Shown here piece by piece: positions 1-8,429 of a stretch of DNA of 50,361 nt (its first letter is position 1; every line of letters starts with the position of its first letter). The notes under the pieces are model-generated. The model made no database searches. It was not told the origin of the DNA and worked only from the letters and a program-made list of their open reading frames with translations. Source of the stretch: Candidatus Binataceae bacterium (GTDB lineage Bacteria; Desulfobacterota; Binatia; Binatales; Binataceae); assembly GCA_024281015.1 (NCBI GenBank), contig JAMXLL010000181.1, forward strand, positions 1 to 50,361. Reading direction: 5' to 3'. The translations under genes were made by a program, and so were the position numbers.

Positions 1-1
1 T

Positions 2-1957
2 ACCAGTTTTCCGCTACATCTGGATATCGAGAGTGAAGCGCGCGCGCCAGCTGGAGCCGAGATTAGCCTATGGGCCGACGGCACAGCGGTCGGCATTCAG
101 CAGGTATCGCTGGCACCAGGCCCGAACCGCTTCGTGCTGCCTTATCGGGTCAGCCACAGTGGTGCGTATTTAATGCAGGCCCAAATCAAGGTTCGGCCAC
201 CTTTACTTGCCGCAAATCCGGCGGCAGAGACCGCGGTTTCGGTGATTGAACCGCCACGCGTGTTGGTCGTCTCGCCCAATCCGCCTGATAGTCTAATCAA
301 GGCTCTCCAATTGCGTAATTACGACGTGCGGACCGCCCCGCCGCACGGTTTGCCGGTTCACGCTCAGGACTACCTGCCGTATCAGGCTGTGATAATCGCC
401 AATGTAGCGTCTGGTGCACTAGACGAGGCAGCGCAGGCCGCCTTGAACCGCTACGTGGCAGATTTTGGCGGTGGTCTGGTCGTCACAGGAGATACGTTGC
501 GGGATTCGCGCTTCCATGGCACCTCGCTGGAAAAGACCTTGCCGGTGACCTTTGAACCACAGCCACCCCCGCCTTCCCGGGAGCCTATCGCCGTATATCT
601 GCTCATCGACCGTTCAAACTCGATGAGTTACAACTCGCGTTATCCAGCGGTCAGGGATGGCGAGCGAATTCATTACGCTAAACAGGCAGCCGTGGCGCTA
701 TTGAACCAACTCGATGATACCGACTACGCCGGAGTGATCGCGTTTGATTCCGAGCCCTACACCCTGGGCCATTTGCGCCCGCTGGGCGAACAACGTGACG
801 AACTCGTCACGCGGGTCCAGCGGCTGGAACCCGGCGGCGGCACCGATTTCAAAGAGGCGCTCGAAATTGCCGAACGTGAGATCGACCAAAGCGGGATTAC
901 AGTGCGCGAAGTAATTCTGCTGACTGACGGCGATACGAACCGCCAGTATCATGACCATGATCAGGAGATGGCGGACTATGCCAAGGATGGAATTCCTGTC
1001 TCGACCATCCGCATTGGTCCTGATTTGGAGAATCTGCGCCTGTTGCAGGATTTCGCACACAGCACGGGCGGCGTCTTTTATCGAGTTGAAGACATAACCA
1101 AATTGCCGCAGTTGCTGGTTCATCTGACCCACGAAGCGGAGAATTTCAAATGGCATGAGCGTTCGCATATCGAGTTCGGCAATCGCAGCGCGATTCTTAG
1201 CGGAATCGCACCCCGCGAATTGCCGCCGCTCGACTTTTTTGCCACGACCCAGGCCAAAGATGGGGCGGAGGTACCGTTGCTCATCCGTAAGGGGCCGCAT
1301 AGCGCACCCCTGCTGGCCACATGGCAGTATGAACTGGGGCGCACCGCCGTGTTTTCGGCAGATCCGGATTCGCTCGGCTCGCTTGCCTGGATGCGGTGGG
1401 AACGCTACGCGCAGTTCTGGTCGCAGCTGGTAAGCTGGGTTGCCCGAGAAGGCGATTCAGGCCCGTTTTCACTGCGCGTGGAGGATTCCAGCGACGGTTC
1501 GCTAGAGTTAGAGGCCCAGAAGGCCGACCCGCTGCCCGTGAGCAATCTCTTCTGTCGAATCACCGGGCCTGGACTCAACAACGATGTAGCGATGAGCCAG
1601 GTTGGCACCTCGACCTACCGCGGCGAGTCGGCGCCATTAAAGCGGGGCAAATACCGGCTAGCCCTGATTGTCAAAGCTGGCGATACGGAACGGGTGCTGT
1701 TGCGGCGCGCCATCGCGGCCCAAGGAGCCGAGGCTCTCGATGCCGCAGAATTGAAGCTCCGGAGCGCGAACGCACCACTGTTGCGCAACATCGCCGTTGA
1801 GACTGGAGGCGAATTCGATGCGCCCGTTTCGAAGATCGTGCGACGCTCCGGCGCCACCATCACTGCCTACCAATCCATCGACCAATTATTGTTGCCGATA
1901 GCTATGGTGGCTTTATTGATGGCAGTCTTCGTTCAACGCCGGCTTTTTGCGGAATAG
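2..1957 (+). CDS. VWA-domain membrane protein, 3' part only
   Basis: The reading frame is open from the left edge, so the true start lies outside the window and the GTG at 134 is internal. About 651 residues remain. They begin with a beta-rich segment, followed by a Rossmann-like segment resembling the glutamine-amidotransferase-type domain of large VWA membrane proteins (GGGLVVTG at nt 467-490). A von Willebrand factor A domain follows with a complete MIDAS metal site: DxSxS at nt 608-622, Thr at 842 and Asp at 926. A beta-rich region comes next, and one transmembrane helix close to the C-terminus (about nt 1886-1936) ends in a short basic tail. The main part is therefore probably outside the cytoplasm, anchored at the C-terminus. 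Such proteins often neighbour MoxR/Bat genes, but those would lie off the window. Substrate and partners cannot be read from the sequence. Confidence 0.9.
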   Translation, partial: TSFPLHLDIESEARAPAGAEISLWADGTAVGIQQVSLAPGPNRFVLPYRVSHSGAYLMQAQIKVRPPLLAANPAAETAVSVIEPPRVLVVSPNPPDSLIKALQLRNYDVRTAPPHGLPVHAQDYLPYQAVIIANVASGALDEAAQAALNRYVADFGGGLVVTGDTLRDSRFHGTSLEKTLPVTFEPQPPPPSREPIAVYLLIDRSNSMSYNSRYPAVRDGERIHYAKQAAVALLNQLDDTDYAGVIAFDSEPYTLGHLRPLGEQRDELVTRVQRLEPGGGTDFKEALEIAEREIDQSGITVREVILLTDGDTNRQYHDHDQEMADYAKDGIPVSTIRIGPDLENLRLLQDFAHSTGGVFYRVEDITKLPQLLVHLTHEAENFKWHERSHIEFGNRSAILSGIAPRELPPLDFFATTQAKDGAEVPLLIRKGPHSAPLLATWQYELGRTAVFSADPDSLGSLAWMRWERYAQFWSQLVSWVAREGDSGPFSLRVEDSSDGSLELEAQKADPLPVSNLFCRITGPGLNNDVAMSQVGTSTYRGESAPLKRGKYRLALIVKAGDTERVLLRRAIAAQGAEALDAAELKLRSANAPLLRNIAVETGGEFDAPVSKIVRRSGATITAYQSIDQLLLPIAMVALLMAVFVQRRLFAE

Positions 1958-2296
1958 GCGCTTCAGGGGGCGTGGTAATGCCGCGCCGCAGCGGTGTCCG
2001 AGCCAGAACTTCCGTGCAGAAATTGGTCTTCGGTAAGACCCCGATTAGCACTCGTTAGCGAGCACATCATGCCCGTATCAGACCTCGCGATCAGATCCTA
2101 TACTTAGAGCTCAGACCGACAAACTGCGATGGCACGCACAGACACGAAATCGCCATCCGCGAGAGTCAGGTGGTCACCCCAAGAGCGCTGAACTGTTTGT
2201 CCCCTCCCGGCTCTTATCAAACCCGCCGTTGGCAGCGCCTGGGCCCGTTGGCGCTGCGCGCAGGCAGTAATTCGACAACCCCCCAATTTCAAACAG
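1958..2296. other. intergenic region, no convincing gene
   Basis: About 340 bases separate the VWA gene from the end of the minus-strand HTH gene. Open frames here are short and overlap each other on both strands, and none shows a recognisable motif or a good ribosome-binding site. I see no tRNA-like fold and no clear terminator. Confidence 0.5.
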
Positions 2297-2506
2297 TCAA
2301 TTTCCGCTTTGGCGCAATTCTTCCAACTGCGCGGCGCCTTGCTGCATACGCCACTGATCAATCGCCTCGACATTGAAGCGCCAATCACTGCCGATCTTAA
2401 AGCCCGGCAATTGACCCTTCTTCAGGAGGCGATAGATGGTGGAGCGATGAACGCGGAGATACTCCGAGAGCTCACTGACCGTGAGAACTTTCGCATCAGA
2501 CAACAT
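2297..2506 (-). CDS. excisionase-type helix-turn-helix protein (HTH_17)
   Basis: A small DNA-binding protein of about 69 residues. The sequence VSELSEYLRVHRSTIYRLLK is the winged helix-turn-helix of the MerR/excisionase group (PF12728-like). It is followed by the usual basic wing, GFKIGSDWRFN, and a helix containing IDQW. Two ATG codons are adjacent, at 2509 and 2506. The Shine-Dalgarno AAGGAC (complement of 2514-2519) stands 7 bases from the second, so I chose 2506. In phages and integrative elements such proteins act as excision or regulatory factors, but no integrase or other mobile gene is visible here. It could equally be a stand-alone regulator. Its targets are unknown. Confidence 0.85.
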   Translation of the reverse strand: MLSDAKVLTVSELSEYLRVHRSTIYRLLKKGQLPGFKIGSDWRFNVEAIDQWRMQQGAAQLEELRQSGN

Positions 2507-3025
2507 CATTATCGTCCTTGTAAAAATTTACTAACGAACGTCACCAAGGCAATGATTCCGACGAGCCGAGCAATATCAGTGTGTCGCGGTTCCCTGCTGT
2601 GCTGGATAGTCGCGAATAAACGCCAGTTTCAATCAGCACCGAAAGATTAGGGTCGTGACCGATTCCGGCGTTCTGAACGCTCTCGCTCACCGCGCCACAC
2701 GAGAGTACCGGTTATGGTCAAAACCAACGGTTTCGACGGCTTTGGATTCAGTTTTATTCAAATCGCTCAACTACTCAAGAAAATTTTTCTCGTTTGAGGT
2801 CGGCTACTTTCGAGAAGTTTTCCTGCGGCAGCCGAAGCTCATTTAGCCTTTTCACCTGTCCTTCTTAGCACTTTTTACCTTTGATTACCAAACGCGCGCC
2901 CATGTCTCCATTAAATTCCGTAGAGAACAGGATATCTCGAAATACTGGAGATTTATCGTCGAATCTGGCGACGACTTTGCCCGCTCCACGATTAAGTGGT
3001 AGTGAACGTTGAGAGGACTTCCCTC
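2507..3025. other. intergenic region with AT-rich stretch
   Basis: About 520 bases lie between the divergent HTH gene and the VOC gene, so promoters for both should be here. The part from about 2730 to 2830 is clearly more AT-rich than the surroundings and contains the 13-bp palindrome AGAAAATTTTTCT at 2778-2790. I see no protein I would defend and no confident -35/-10 pair. Confidence 0.45.
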
Positions 3026-3604
3026 GTGAGGACTTTAGATAGGATGGATCGTAAAGGAGTACATCATCTTGGCCTGGCAACGCTAGATATCGATCGTACG
3101 ATCGACTTCTACACCAAAATCCTCGGCTGGAAAGTGGCATGGTGCGATATTCTCGAACCACCAGGTGGCGGTCGAATCAAACACGCCTTCATGGATACCG
3201 GTGACGGCACCCTGGTCGCATTCATGTGCCCCGAGCAAGTTCAGGGAATTCCTCAGGAATTCAAGACCGATATCAACAGCGCGCAAAACCTGCCTCCGGC
3301 CTTTTACCACTTCGCATTCAATTGCGATTCAGTCAAAGAACTCGAACACAGACGCGAAGAACTGCTCAAGCACGGTATCGATGTTACTCCCGTGGTTGAT
3401 CATGAATGGTGCCGCTCAATTTATTTCAATGATCCCAACGGGCTGCTGCTGGAGTTTTGTACAACAGTCCGAGCGTTCAACGACGATGACAAGATAATGA
3501 AACATCACGAACAGCCGGGTCCGATGGTAAGCAACCCTGAGGAAGCTCGCAAAGTTCGAGAGAAATTGATGGGACGGCCTCAGGCGCATCCCGCCCGAGC
3601 ATAG
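3026..3604 (+). CDS. VOC (glyoxalase/dioxygenase fold) metalloenzyme
   Basis: This belongs to the vicinal-oxygen-chelate superfamily, which holds glyoxalases, extradiol dioxygenases and epimerases. With the GTG at 3026 as residue 1, the metal ligands expected for the fold are visible: a His in HHLGLA (about residue 14), a His in YHFAFN (about 95) and a Glu in LLLEF (about 143). The GTG at 3026 is preferred because GAGAGGA at 3011-3017 lies 8 bases upstream. An ATG at 3044 would give a slightly shorter protein and leaves the fold intact. It is the first of four closely spaced co-directional genes (21 bases to the nitroreductase), so it probably serves the same catabolic pathway. The substrate cannot be told from the sequence, and the tail after residue 150 is charged and unlike the usual fold. 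Confidence 0.88.
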   Translation: MRTLDRMDRKGVHHLGLATLDIDRTIDFYTKILGWKVAWCDILEPPGGGRIKHAFMDTGDGTLVAFMCPEQVQGIPQEFKTDINSAQNLPPAFYHFAFNCDSVKELEHRREELLKHGIDVTPVVDHEWCRSIYFNDPNGLLLEFCTTVRAFNDDDKIMKHHEQPGPMVSNPEEARKVREKLMGRPQAHPARA

Positions 3605-3625
3605 ACCCCGAGCAGAGAAAAGAGC

Positions 3626-4309
3626 ATGCCTGAAACAGACCTGTTCGAGATTATGTACAGCGCCGGGTCAATTCGGCGCCTACGATCCGATCCAGTCCCG
3701 GATGAGATCATCACCAAAATCCTCGACGCTGCGATCCGAGCGCCTTCGGGTAGCAATGCTCAGTCTTGGGTTTTTATCGTCGTCAAGGATCCTCAGACGC
3801 GCAAACAACTCGGGGCAGTCTATCGGAAGGCCTCGGACATTCTGATGAAGTTATATGCTGGTGCGGCGCGCCCATCGCACATCGACGAGAATAAATACCA
3901 ACGGTTTATGGGAGCGGTTACCCACCTTTTCGAGCACATGGGTGATGCGCCGGTATTGTTGGTGCCGTGTCTGAGGGCGTCGATGTGGACGGGTGCATCG
4001 AATCTTCCACCCGAGGTCAAAACGCGAATTGCGGGTGCCGCGCGGCTCGCAGGTTCGAGCATCTACCCCGCCGTCCAAAACATAATTCTTGCCTGCCGAG
4101 CTTTCGGACTTGGCACCGTCCTCACAACGATTCATGCATTCTTTGAAGAAGAGGTGCGCGAGATATTAAAGCTGCCGGCCGACCTGCAGACTTTCGCGCT
4201 AATGCCGATCGGTTATCCGCAGGGCCATCATTATCCAGTCAAGCGTAAGCCGGTTAACCAGGTCGCCTGCCTCGACCACTACGGCAATCAGTGGCCTCAT
4301 AACATGTAG
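3626..4309 (+). CDS. nitroreductase family flavoprotein
   Basis: A 227-residue protein with the hallmarks of FMN-dependent nitroreductases. The N-terminal SIRRLRSDPVPDEIITKILD and the following APSGSNAQSWVFIVV form the phosphate-binding start of the family. Later, ILACRAFGLGTVLTT and LMPIGYPQGHHYPVKRKP match the conserved C-terminal half. Such enzymes use NAD(P)H to reduce nitro groups, quinones, enones or halogenated aromatics, and they work as dimers in the cytoplasm. It begins 21 bases after the VOC gene and 51 bases before the CoA transferases. This suggests a reductive step in the same pathway, possibly on an aromatic or unsaturated acyl compound. The exact substrate is not evident. Confidence 0.92.
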   Translation: MPETDLFEIMYSAGSIRRLRSDPVPDEIITKILDAAIRAPSGSNAQSWVFIVVKDPQTRKQLGAVYRKASDILMKLYAGAARPSHIDENKYQRFMGAVTHLFEHMGDAPVLLVPCLRASMWTGASNLPPEVKTRIAGAARLAGSSIYPAVQNIILACRAFGLGTVLTTIHAFFEEEVREILKLPADLQTFALMPIGYPQGHHYPVKRKPVNQVACLDHYGNQWPHNM

Positions 4310-4360
4310 GGCACTCCCAGCTTAACTTGCCAGCGTGGCTGAGATGAAAGGGAATCCTTA

Positions 4361-5623
4361 ATGTCCCAGGCAAACCCGGCCAAACCACGACCGCTCCAGG
4401 GAATTCGCGTCATCGATTTGACCAAAATCGTCGCCGGGCCGAATGCGACGCGAATGCTGGCAACGATGGGCGCTGAGGTCATTCGGGTCGAATGGCACGA
4501 TCAGCGCGCCCTGGACATGTTGCGAATGGTCCGGCCCAGCGTACCGGGCGGCGCCCCGGATAGCCTCAATCGCAGCGGCCTGTTCAACAACCTCAACGCC
4601 GGAAAGTACGGCATCACGCTCAACATGAGTCTTCCGCAGGGACGCGATCTCTTTAAACGTCTCATCGCCAAAGCGTCGGTGCTGTGCGAGAACTACAGTC
4701 CTGACCAAATGGAAAGCTGGGATCTTGGCTACTCGACACTGAGCGAAATCAACCCCGGACTGATTTACCTGCAGATCACCGGGATGGGCAAATCCGGCAC
4801 CTACCACGCGTATCGAAGTGTCGGACCTACCGCCCAGGCGCTTTCGGGGTTGACCCACATGTCGGGATTGCCGGAGCCGATGCCCCCGGCCGGGTGGGGT
4901 TATTCATATCTCGACCATTCGACCGGCTATTATGGGGCGATATTCGTCCTCGCGGCGCTGATGAAGCGCCGGCGCACCGGGCGCGGCTGTTATATCGATC
5001 TGTCGCAGACCGAAACCGGGCTGATGTTGTCCGGTACCGCGACTCTCGAAGCACAAGTTACTGGCCAACCCACGCGCCGCGATGGTAACCGCATGCGCTT
5101 TGCGCAATGGGTGCCTCATGGCGCCTTTCGATGCCGCGGGAGCGATGAGTGGATTGCCATCGCAATTCAGGACGATGAGCAATGGGCCCAATTGGTGAAC
5201 GAGATTGGATCGGAATGGGCGCGAGCCTCTCGTTTTGCTAGTGCTGCCGGACGCAAAAATCATGAAGATGAATTGGAGCGCTTGCTGACCGAGTTCACCA
5301 AAGACCAGGACCGTTACGACCTGATGGAACGATTGCAGCGCCGTGGAATTCCGGCAGGTCCCGTGCAGAATGCCGCCGATCGCTGCGATCGCGACCCTCA
5401 ACTTAAACAACGCGAGTATTTTACTCTATTGCCTCAGAGTGAAATTGGGACCTGGCCGATCGAGGATTTCCCGGCGAAATTCCAATATACCCCCGTAAAC
5501 GTCGGTGGCCCGCCCGGTCGTGCTTCGCCCTCGATGGGCGAAGACAACGAATATGTTTATCGAGAGATCCTTGGACTTACCGCCGAGGAATTCGCTGCGC
5601 TGAAGGAGGACTGGATAATTTGA
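4361..5623 (+). CDS. class III CoA transferase (CaiB/BaiF), catalytic-type subunit
   Basis: A 420-residue member of the CaiB/BaiF (formyl-CoA transferase) family, which moves CoA between carboxylic acids through a glutamyl- or aspartyl-anhydride mechanism. The N-terminal LQGIRVIDLTKIVAGPNATR, the GAEVIRVE strand and the later TGRGCYIDLSQTE segment are typical. The active-site aspartate appears to be Asp185 (YLDHSTG, nt 4913-4915), corresponding to Asp169 of the oxalate/formyl-CoA enzyme. The stop overlaps the TTG start of a second family member by four bases, so the two are translationally coupled and likely form a heteromer. It probably activates the acid substrate of the VOC/nitroreductase pathway. 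The acid itself is unknown. Confidence 0.93.
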   Translation: MSQANPAKPRPLQGIRVIDLTKIVAGPNATRMLATMGAEVIRVEWHDQRALDMLRMVRPSVPGGAPDSLNRSGLFNNLNAGKYGITLNMSLPQGRDLFKRLIAKASVLCENYSPDQMESWDLGYSTLSEINPGLIYLQITGMGKSGTYHAYRSVGPTAQALSGLTHMSGLPEPMPPAGWGYSYLDHSTGYYGAIFVLAALMKRRRTGRGCYIDLSQTETGLMLSGTATLEAQVTGQPTRRDGNRMRFAQWVPHGAFRCRGSDEWIAIAIQDDEQWAQLVNEIGSEWARASRFASAAGRKNHEDELERLLTEFTKDQDRYDLMERLQRRGIPAGPVQNAADRCDRDPQLKQREYFTLLPQSEIGTWPIEDFPAKFQYTPVNVGGPPGRASPSMGEDNEYVYREILGLTAEEFAALKEDWII

Positions 5624-6885
5624 CTATCGAAGCGGCATTGAGTTCGGCGCTCGAAGGATCTGTCGTACTAGAAGGCGGTGATGAACGCGGGGAGTTCGCC
5701 GGAATGCTCCTGGCGATGCTCGGTGCCGAAGTGATCAAGCTCGAAGGAAAGAGCGGCTCCCATTCCCGCAGCATCGGACCATTTGCCAGCTCCGGACGCG
5801 ATCCTGAGCGGAGCCTGTACTTCTCACGCTATAACCTGGGTAAGAAAAGTATCAGTCTTGAACTCGAGCATCCTGATGCCGCCCAGATCCGCCATCGCAT
5901 GGCGAGCCGTACAGATATCGTTCTCGATTCCGGCCAAGCGAAAGACATCGAGCGACGGCTAATACTCTGGCGCGAGATGCAGCAAGTCAATCCACGCCTG
6001 ATCATCTGCACAATCACTCCCTTTGGCCTCGACGGTCCATATCGCGACCTCCAAATGACCGACTTGATCCAGCTGGCGATGGGCGGTGTGATGGCGTCAT
6101 GCGGCTATGACCCGCAACCGGACGGCACTTACGATACGCCGCCGATCGCGCCGGCGATGTGGCAGGCATATCACATCGCTTGCGGACACGCGATTCTGGC
6201 AATTTTGGCGGCGCTCCATTTTCGAGAGCTGGCTAACATCGGCGATTTCATCGATCTTTCCATTCACGAGGCCGTGAGCAACTGCACCGAAGTGGCGATG
6301 CCGAGCTTTATCTACAATAAGGCAATTGTGCAGAGGCAAACCGGACGTCACGCAGCTGAGCATGTTACGCGGCCGTGGCTTCGCCGGACTAACGATGGAC
6401 GCTATGTCAAGGCGTTCATGTTTTGGAGCCGGCACGAAGCGAGGGTAATTGGCGAGATGCTCAAAGACGCCGGAATAGAGCACGACCTCGATACTGACGC
6501 TTACCGGCAGTTGTGCGAGCGATCGCCGTCGTCCGGCCATGCTCATTTGAATGAACTGGTAGACCGCCTCGCCGCATCAATGTCAGCAGATGAATTATTT
6601 CATCGGGCGCAGGCCAAGGGTCTGTTGTGGGCGAGCGTCAGAACACCTGAGGAGAATATCGTCGACCCTCACTTCCGCGCGCGCGGCACGTTCAAACGGC
6701 TCGATGATAACGCCAGCGGGCAGGCGATCTATTACCCGGTATCATTCGCGACGGACGGCCAGGAACCACTAACCACCTTCAAGTGCGGCGCCCCTCGCCT
6801 GGGCGAACACACGCGCCAGATACTGTCCAGCTTGGGCTTCGATGATGGCGAGATTAATCTTTTCGCGAGTAAGGACGCGATATAG
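5620..6885 (+). CDS. class III CoA transferase (CaiB/BaiF), probable non-catalytic partner
   Basis: A 421-residue second CaiB/BaiF protein. It starts at TTG 5620, inside the stop of the first (TTGA overlap), with GGAGG at 5605-5609 ten bases upstream. Family features include GMLLAMLGAEVIKLE near the N-terminus, NPRLIICTITPFGLDGPYRD, and FIDLSIHEAV. Where the first subunit has its catalytic Asp, this one has WQAYHIACG, which puts a Tyr (about residue 184, nt 6169-6171) in the aligned position. It therefore probably cannot form the acyl-enzyme anhydride itself. In two-subunit enzymes such as the benzylsuccinate CoA-transferase, one subunit is thought to be catalytic and the other structural, which fits this arrangement. 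A diverged homodimer with another active residue is possible but less likely. Confidence 0.92.
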   Translation: MTIEAALSSALEGSVVLEGGDERGEFAGMLLAMLGAEVIKLEGKSGSHSRSIGPFASSGRDPERSLYFSRYNLGKKSISLELEHPDAAQIRHRMASRTDIVLDSGQAKDIERRLILWREMQQVNPRLIICTITPFGLDGPYRDLQMTDLIQLAMGGVMASCGYDPQPDGTYDTPPIAPAMWQAYHIACGHAILAILAALHFRELANIGDFIDLSIHEAVSNCTEVAMPSFIYNKAIVQRQTGRHAAEHVTRPWLRRTNDGRYVKAFMFWSRHEARVIGEMLKDAGIEHDLDTDAYRQLCERSPSSGHAHLNELVDRLAASMSADELFHRAQAKGLLWASVRTPEENIVDPHFRARGTFKRLDDNASGQAIYYPVSFATDGQEPLTTFKCGAPRLGEHTRQILSSLGFDDGEINLFASKDAI

Positions 6886-6910
6886 CAACCCAACTCGCGC
6901 TGGTCAGAGC

Positions 6911-7627
6911 TTACGGCATCATCGACGAACCCCCGGAAGTCGCAGGCGATGATGAGAATGGTGCGGCACCCATCGCGCCTGGCTGTCGCGGGGTCATGGC
7001 GGACGGCGTGCGCTGTGGCGGCAACGGCGCCGTTGCCATTCCTGTAACTGAGTTAGGGCCCTGTGACGCCTGTGTTTCGGGGGGCGGCCTGGTCCAATTG
7101 TACTCAGGTTTGGGAACCGCCGTGGCAGTTGGCGGTATTGGAGTGGTGTCAGACGTTTTGATGTATGCAGTTGACGGTGCGGGCGAAGCAAGCCGGGCTG
7201 GTGCGATTGACTGGAATTGCCATAAGCGCTGCGGTGCGAGCGGGGCCTGTTCTTTGACATGGCCCAGATCAATCGCTGATCGGTCCACTACAATCGAGTT
7301 CAGCAGCACAACACCTGTCTCGGTCCGCAGCCGATACATCCCGGGCGGCAGACTTGCCCGAAATGAACCGTCAGAGTGGGTTGGCGACAGGAAAATATCA
7401 CCGGTAATGACATTCTGAAAATGTAAATCGCGGCTGGCTAGCGGGACCGAACCTTCGTATTCCGTCAACACGCCGCTTACGCGCGCCGCGATAGCATCAA
7501 GAGGTGAAGCCCCGAGCGCGACAGCAGCTACGAGTATTGCGGCAGCCCAAGCTTGTGTGAGGTTTGAGCGGATAACCTTGATCCGGCCAAGTCCAGCCGT
7601 GTTCGTACTCGAAAGGCTGCGCTTCAT
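6911..7627 (-). CDS. exported protein with carboxypeptidase-regulatory-like domain and Pro-rich tail
   Basis: A 238-residue protein that I do not recognise by name. Residues about 20-48 form a long signal peptide ending near LDAIA/ARVSG. Residues about 50-120 look like a carboxypeptidase-regulatory or Cna_B-type beta-sandwich: SGVLTEYEGS at the start, SDGSFRASLPPGMYRLRTET in the middle. The last 100 residues are rich in Pro, Thr, Ser and Ala (for example PPPETQASQG), look unstructured and end in GGSSMMP. It is thus probably periplasmic or surface-exposed. The ATG at 7627 has AGGA nearby upstream. It is transcribed divergently from the ArsC-like gene, with only 44 bases between the two starts, so their promoters must overlap. 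Function unknown. Confidence 0.75.
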   Translation of the reverse strand: MKRSLSSTNTAGLGRIKVIRSNLTQAWAAAILVAAVALGASPLDAIAARVSGVLTEYEGSVPLASRDLHFQNVITGDIFLSPTHSDGSFRASLPPGMYRLRTETGVVLLNSIVVDRSAIDLGHVKEQAPLAPQRLWQFQSIAPARLASPAPSTAYIKTSDTTPIPPTATAVPKPEYNWTRPPPETQASQGPNSVTGMATAPLPPQRTPSAMTPRQPGAMGAAPFSSSPATSGGSSMMP

Positions 7628-7671
7628 GCTTTATCCTGAGGTCAGCAACAAGTGAATTGTGAGGAACGACG

Positions 7672-8022
7672 ATGGACCATGTAACCCTTTACCATAATCC
7701 CGCCTGTAGCCACTCGCGCGGCGCCTTGGCACTGCTGACTGAACGCGGCGTTGTTTTTGATACGATCGAGTATCTTAAAACTCCACCCACACGCGAAGCG
7801 CTCGAGGGAATTATCGGCATGCTGGAAGGTCCGGTCGCTGATATGGTGCGCAAGGACAAGCGGTTTGAGGAGCTTAAGTTAAATGCCTCTGACTACACCA
7901 CCAGGGAAACCGTTGTACCATTGCTCCTACAGCATCCGGAGTTGATGCAACGCCCGATCGTGATTCGCGGCGGCCGCGCTGTCATCGCGCGTCCCGCCAA
8001 CCTGCTGGAAAATCTCTTCTAG
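7672..8022 (+). CDS. ArsC-family (glutaredoxin-fold) reductase
   Basis: A 116-residue cytoplasmic protein of the ArsC/Spx group. The N-terminal TLYHNPACSHSRGALALL carries the catalytic Cys12 in the family's NPxCxxSR context, and the C-terminal QRPIVIRGGRAVIARP matches the arsenate/glutathione-binding end of plasmid-type ArsC and of YfgD. The length is normal for the family. The reaction would be glutathione/glutaredoxin-linked reduction of arsenate, but chromosomal members without an ars operon often have other or unknown roles. No arsB, arsR or acr3 gene is present. GAGGA lies about six bases before the ATG. Confidence 0.88.
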   Translation: MDHVTLYHNPACSHSRGALALLTERGVVFDTIEYLKTPPTREALEGIIGMLEGPVADMVRKDKRFEELKLNASDYTTRETVVPLLLQHPELMQRPIVIRGGRAVIARPANLLENLF

Positions 8023-8064
8023 CGATGGCAGCGGACACACGCGAATCGGGCTCGCGACCTACAC

Positions 8065-8253
8065 TCAAGCGCGCTTCTGGACGCGCCCGCTTCTAAGACA
8101 CCGGGTACAGACCAGGACACGTTTGACACCGCTAGGCGCGGCGGCGCGCACTTCCTGAAGATTAGGGTTCCATCGTCGCTTCGTCTTGTTGTTGGCGTGG
8201 CTGACGTTGTTGCCGACCGAGGGCCGCTTACCGCAAATCGCACAATGTCTCAT
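8065..8253 (-). CDS. rpmB: 50S ribosomal protein L28
   Basis: A 62-residue protein beginning [20 protein letters not shown], which is diagnostic of L28. It belongs to the zinc-binding C+ form, with cysteine pairs C4/C7 and C49/C52. [13 protein letters not shown] and the end RSGRVQK are also standard. The frame is open to an upstream in-frame ATG at 8280, but 8253 gives the normal family N-terminus. The gene stands alone, converging on the ArsC-like gene and diverging from the aminotransferase leader. The usual partner rpmG is not adjacent. Confidence 0.96.
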   Translation of the reverse strand: MRHCAICGKRPSVGNNVSHANNKTKRRWNPNLQEVRAAAPSGVKRVLVCTRCLRSGRVQKRA

Positions 8254-8342
8254 TGTTGAATTTTCTACCCTCGCCCGCATATGGCGGGCCAGCTGACTTG
8301 TTCAACTTAGCGGGGCTGGGATTGATATTAAAGAGGGGGCAT

Positions 8343-8380
8343 TCGAGGCGAGGCGCCTTGACTCCTATCCGCGCCTCCGA
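8343..8380 (+). promoter_or_regulatory. stem-loop in the leader of the aminotransferase-serA operon
   Basis: TCG (8343-8345) pairs with CGA (8378-8380), and AGGCG (8346-8350) pairs with CGCCT (8372-8376), with one bulged C at 8377. It precedes the intrinsic terminator at 8430-8470, so together they could form a folded leader. No known riboswitch class is recognised, and a chance hairpin cannot be excluded. Confidence 0.35.
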
Positions 8381-8429
8381 TATTGAATTCACGGTAAGTA
8401 GCTGTCCGCCCATCAATACCGCATTTGGG

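Noticed and set aside
698-1300. A 200-residue minus-strand frame inside the VWA gene
   Set aside because: It is antisense to the VWA domain with a full MIDAS; no family features of its own.
2778-2790. AGAAAATTTTTCT palindrome as an operator
   Set aside because: Too short and AT-simple to separate from chance in an AT-rich stretch.
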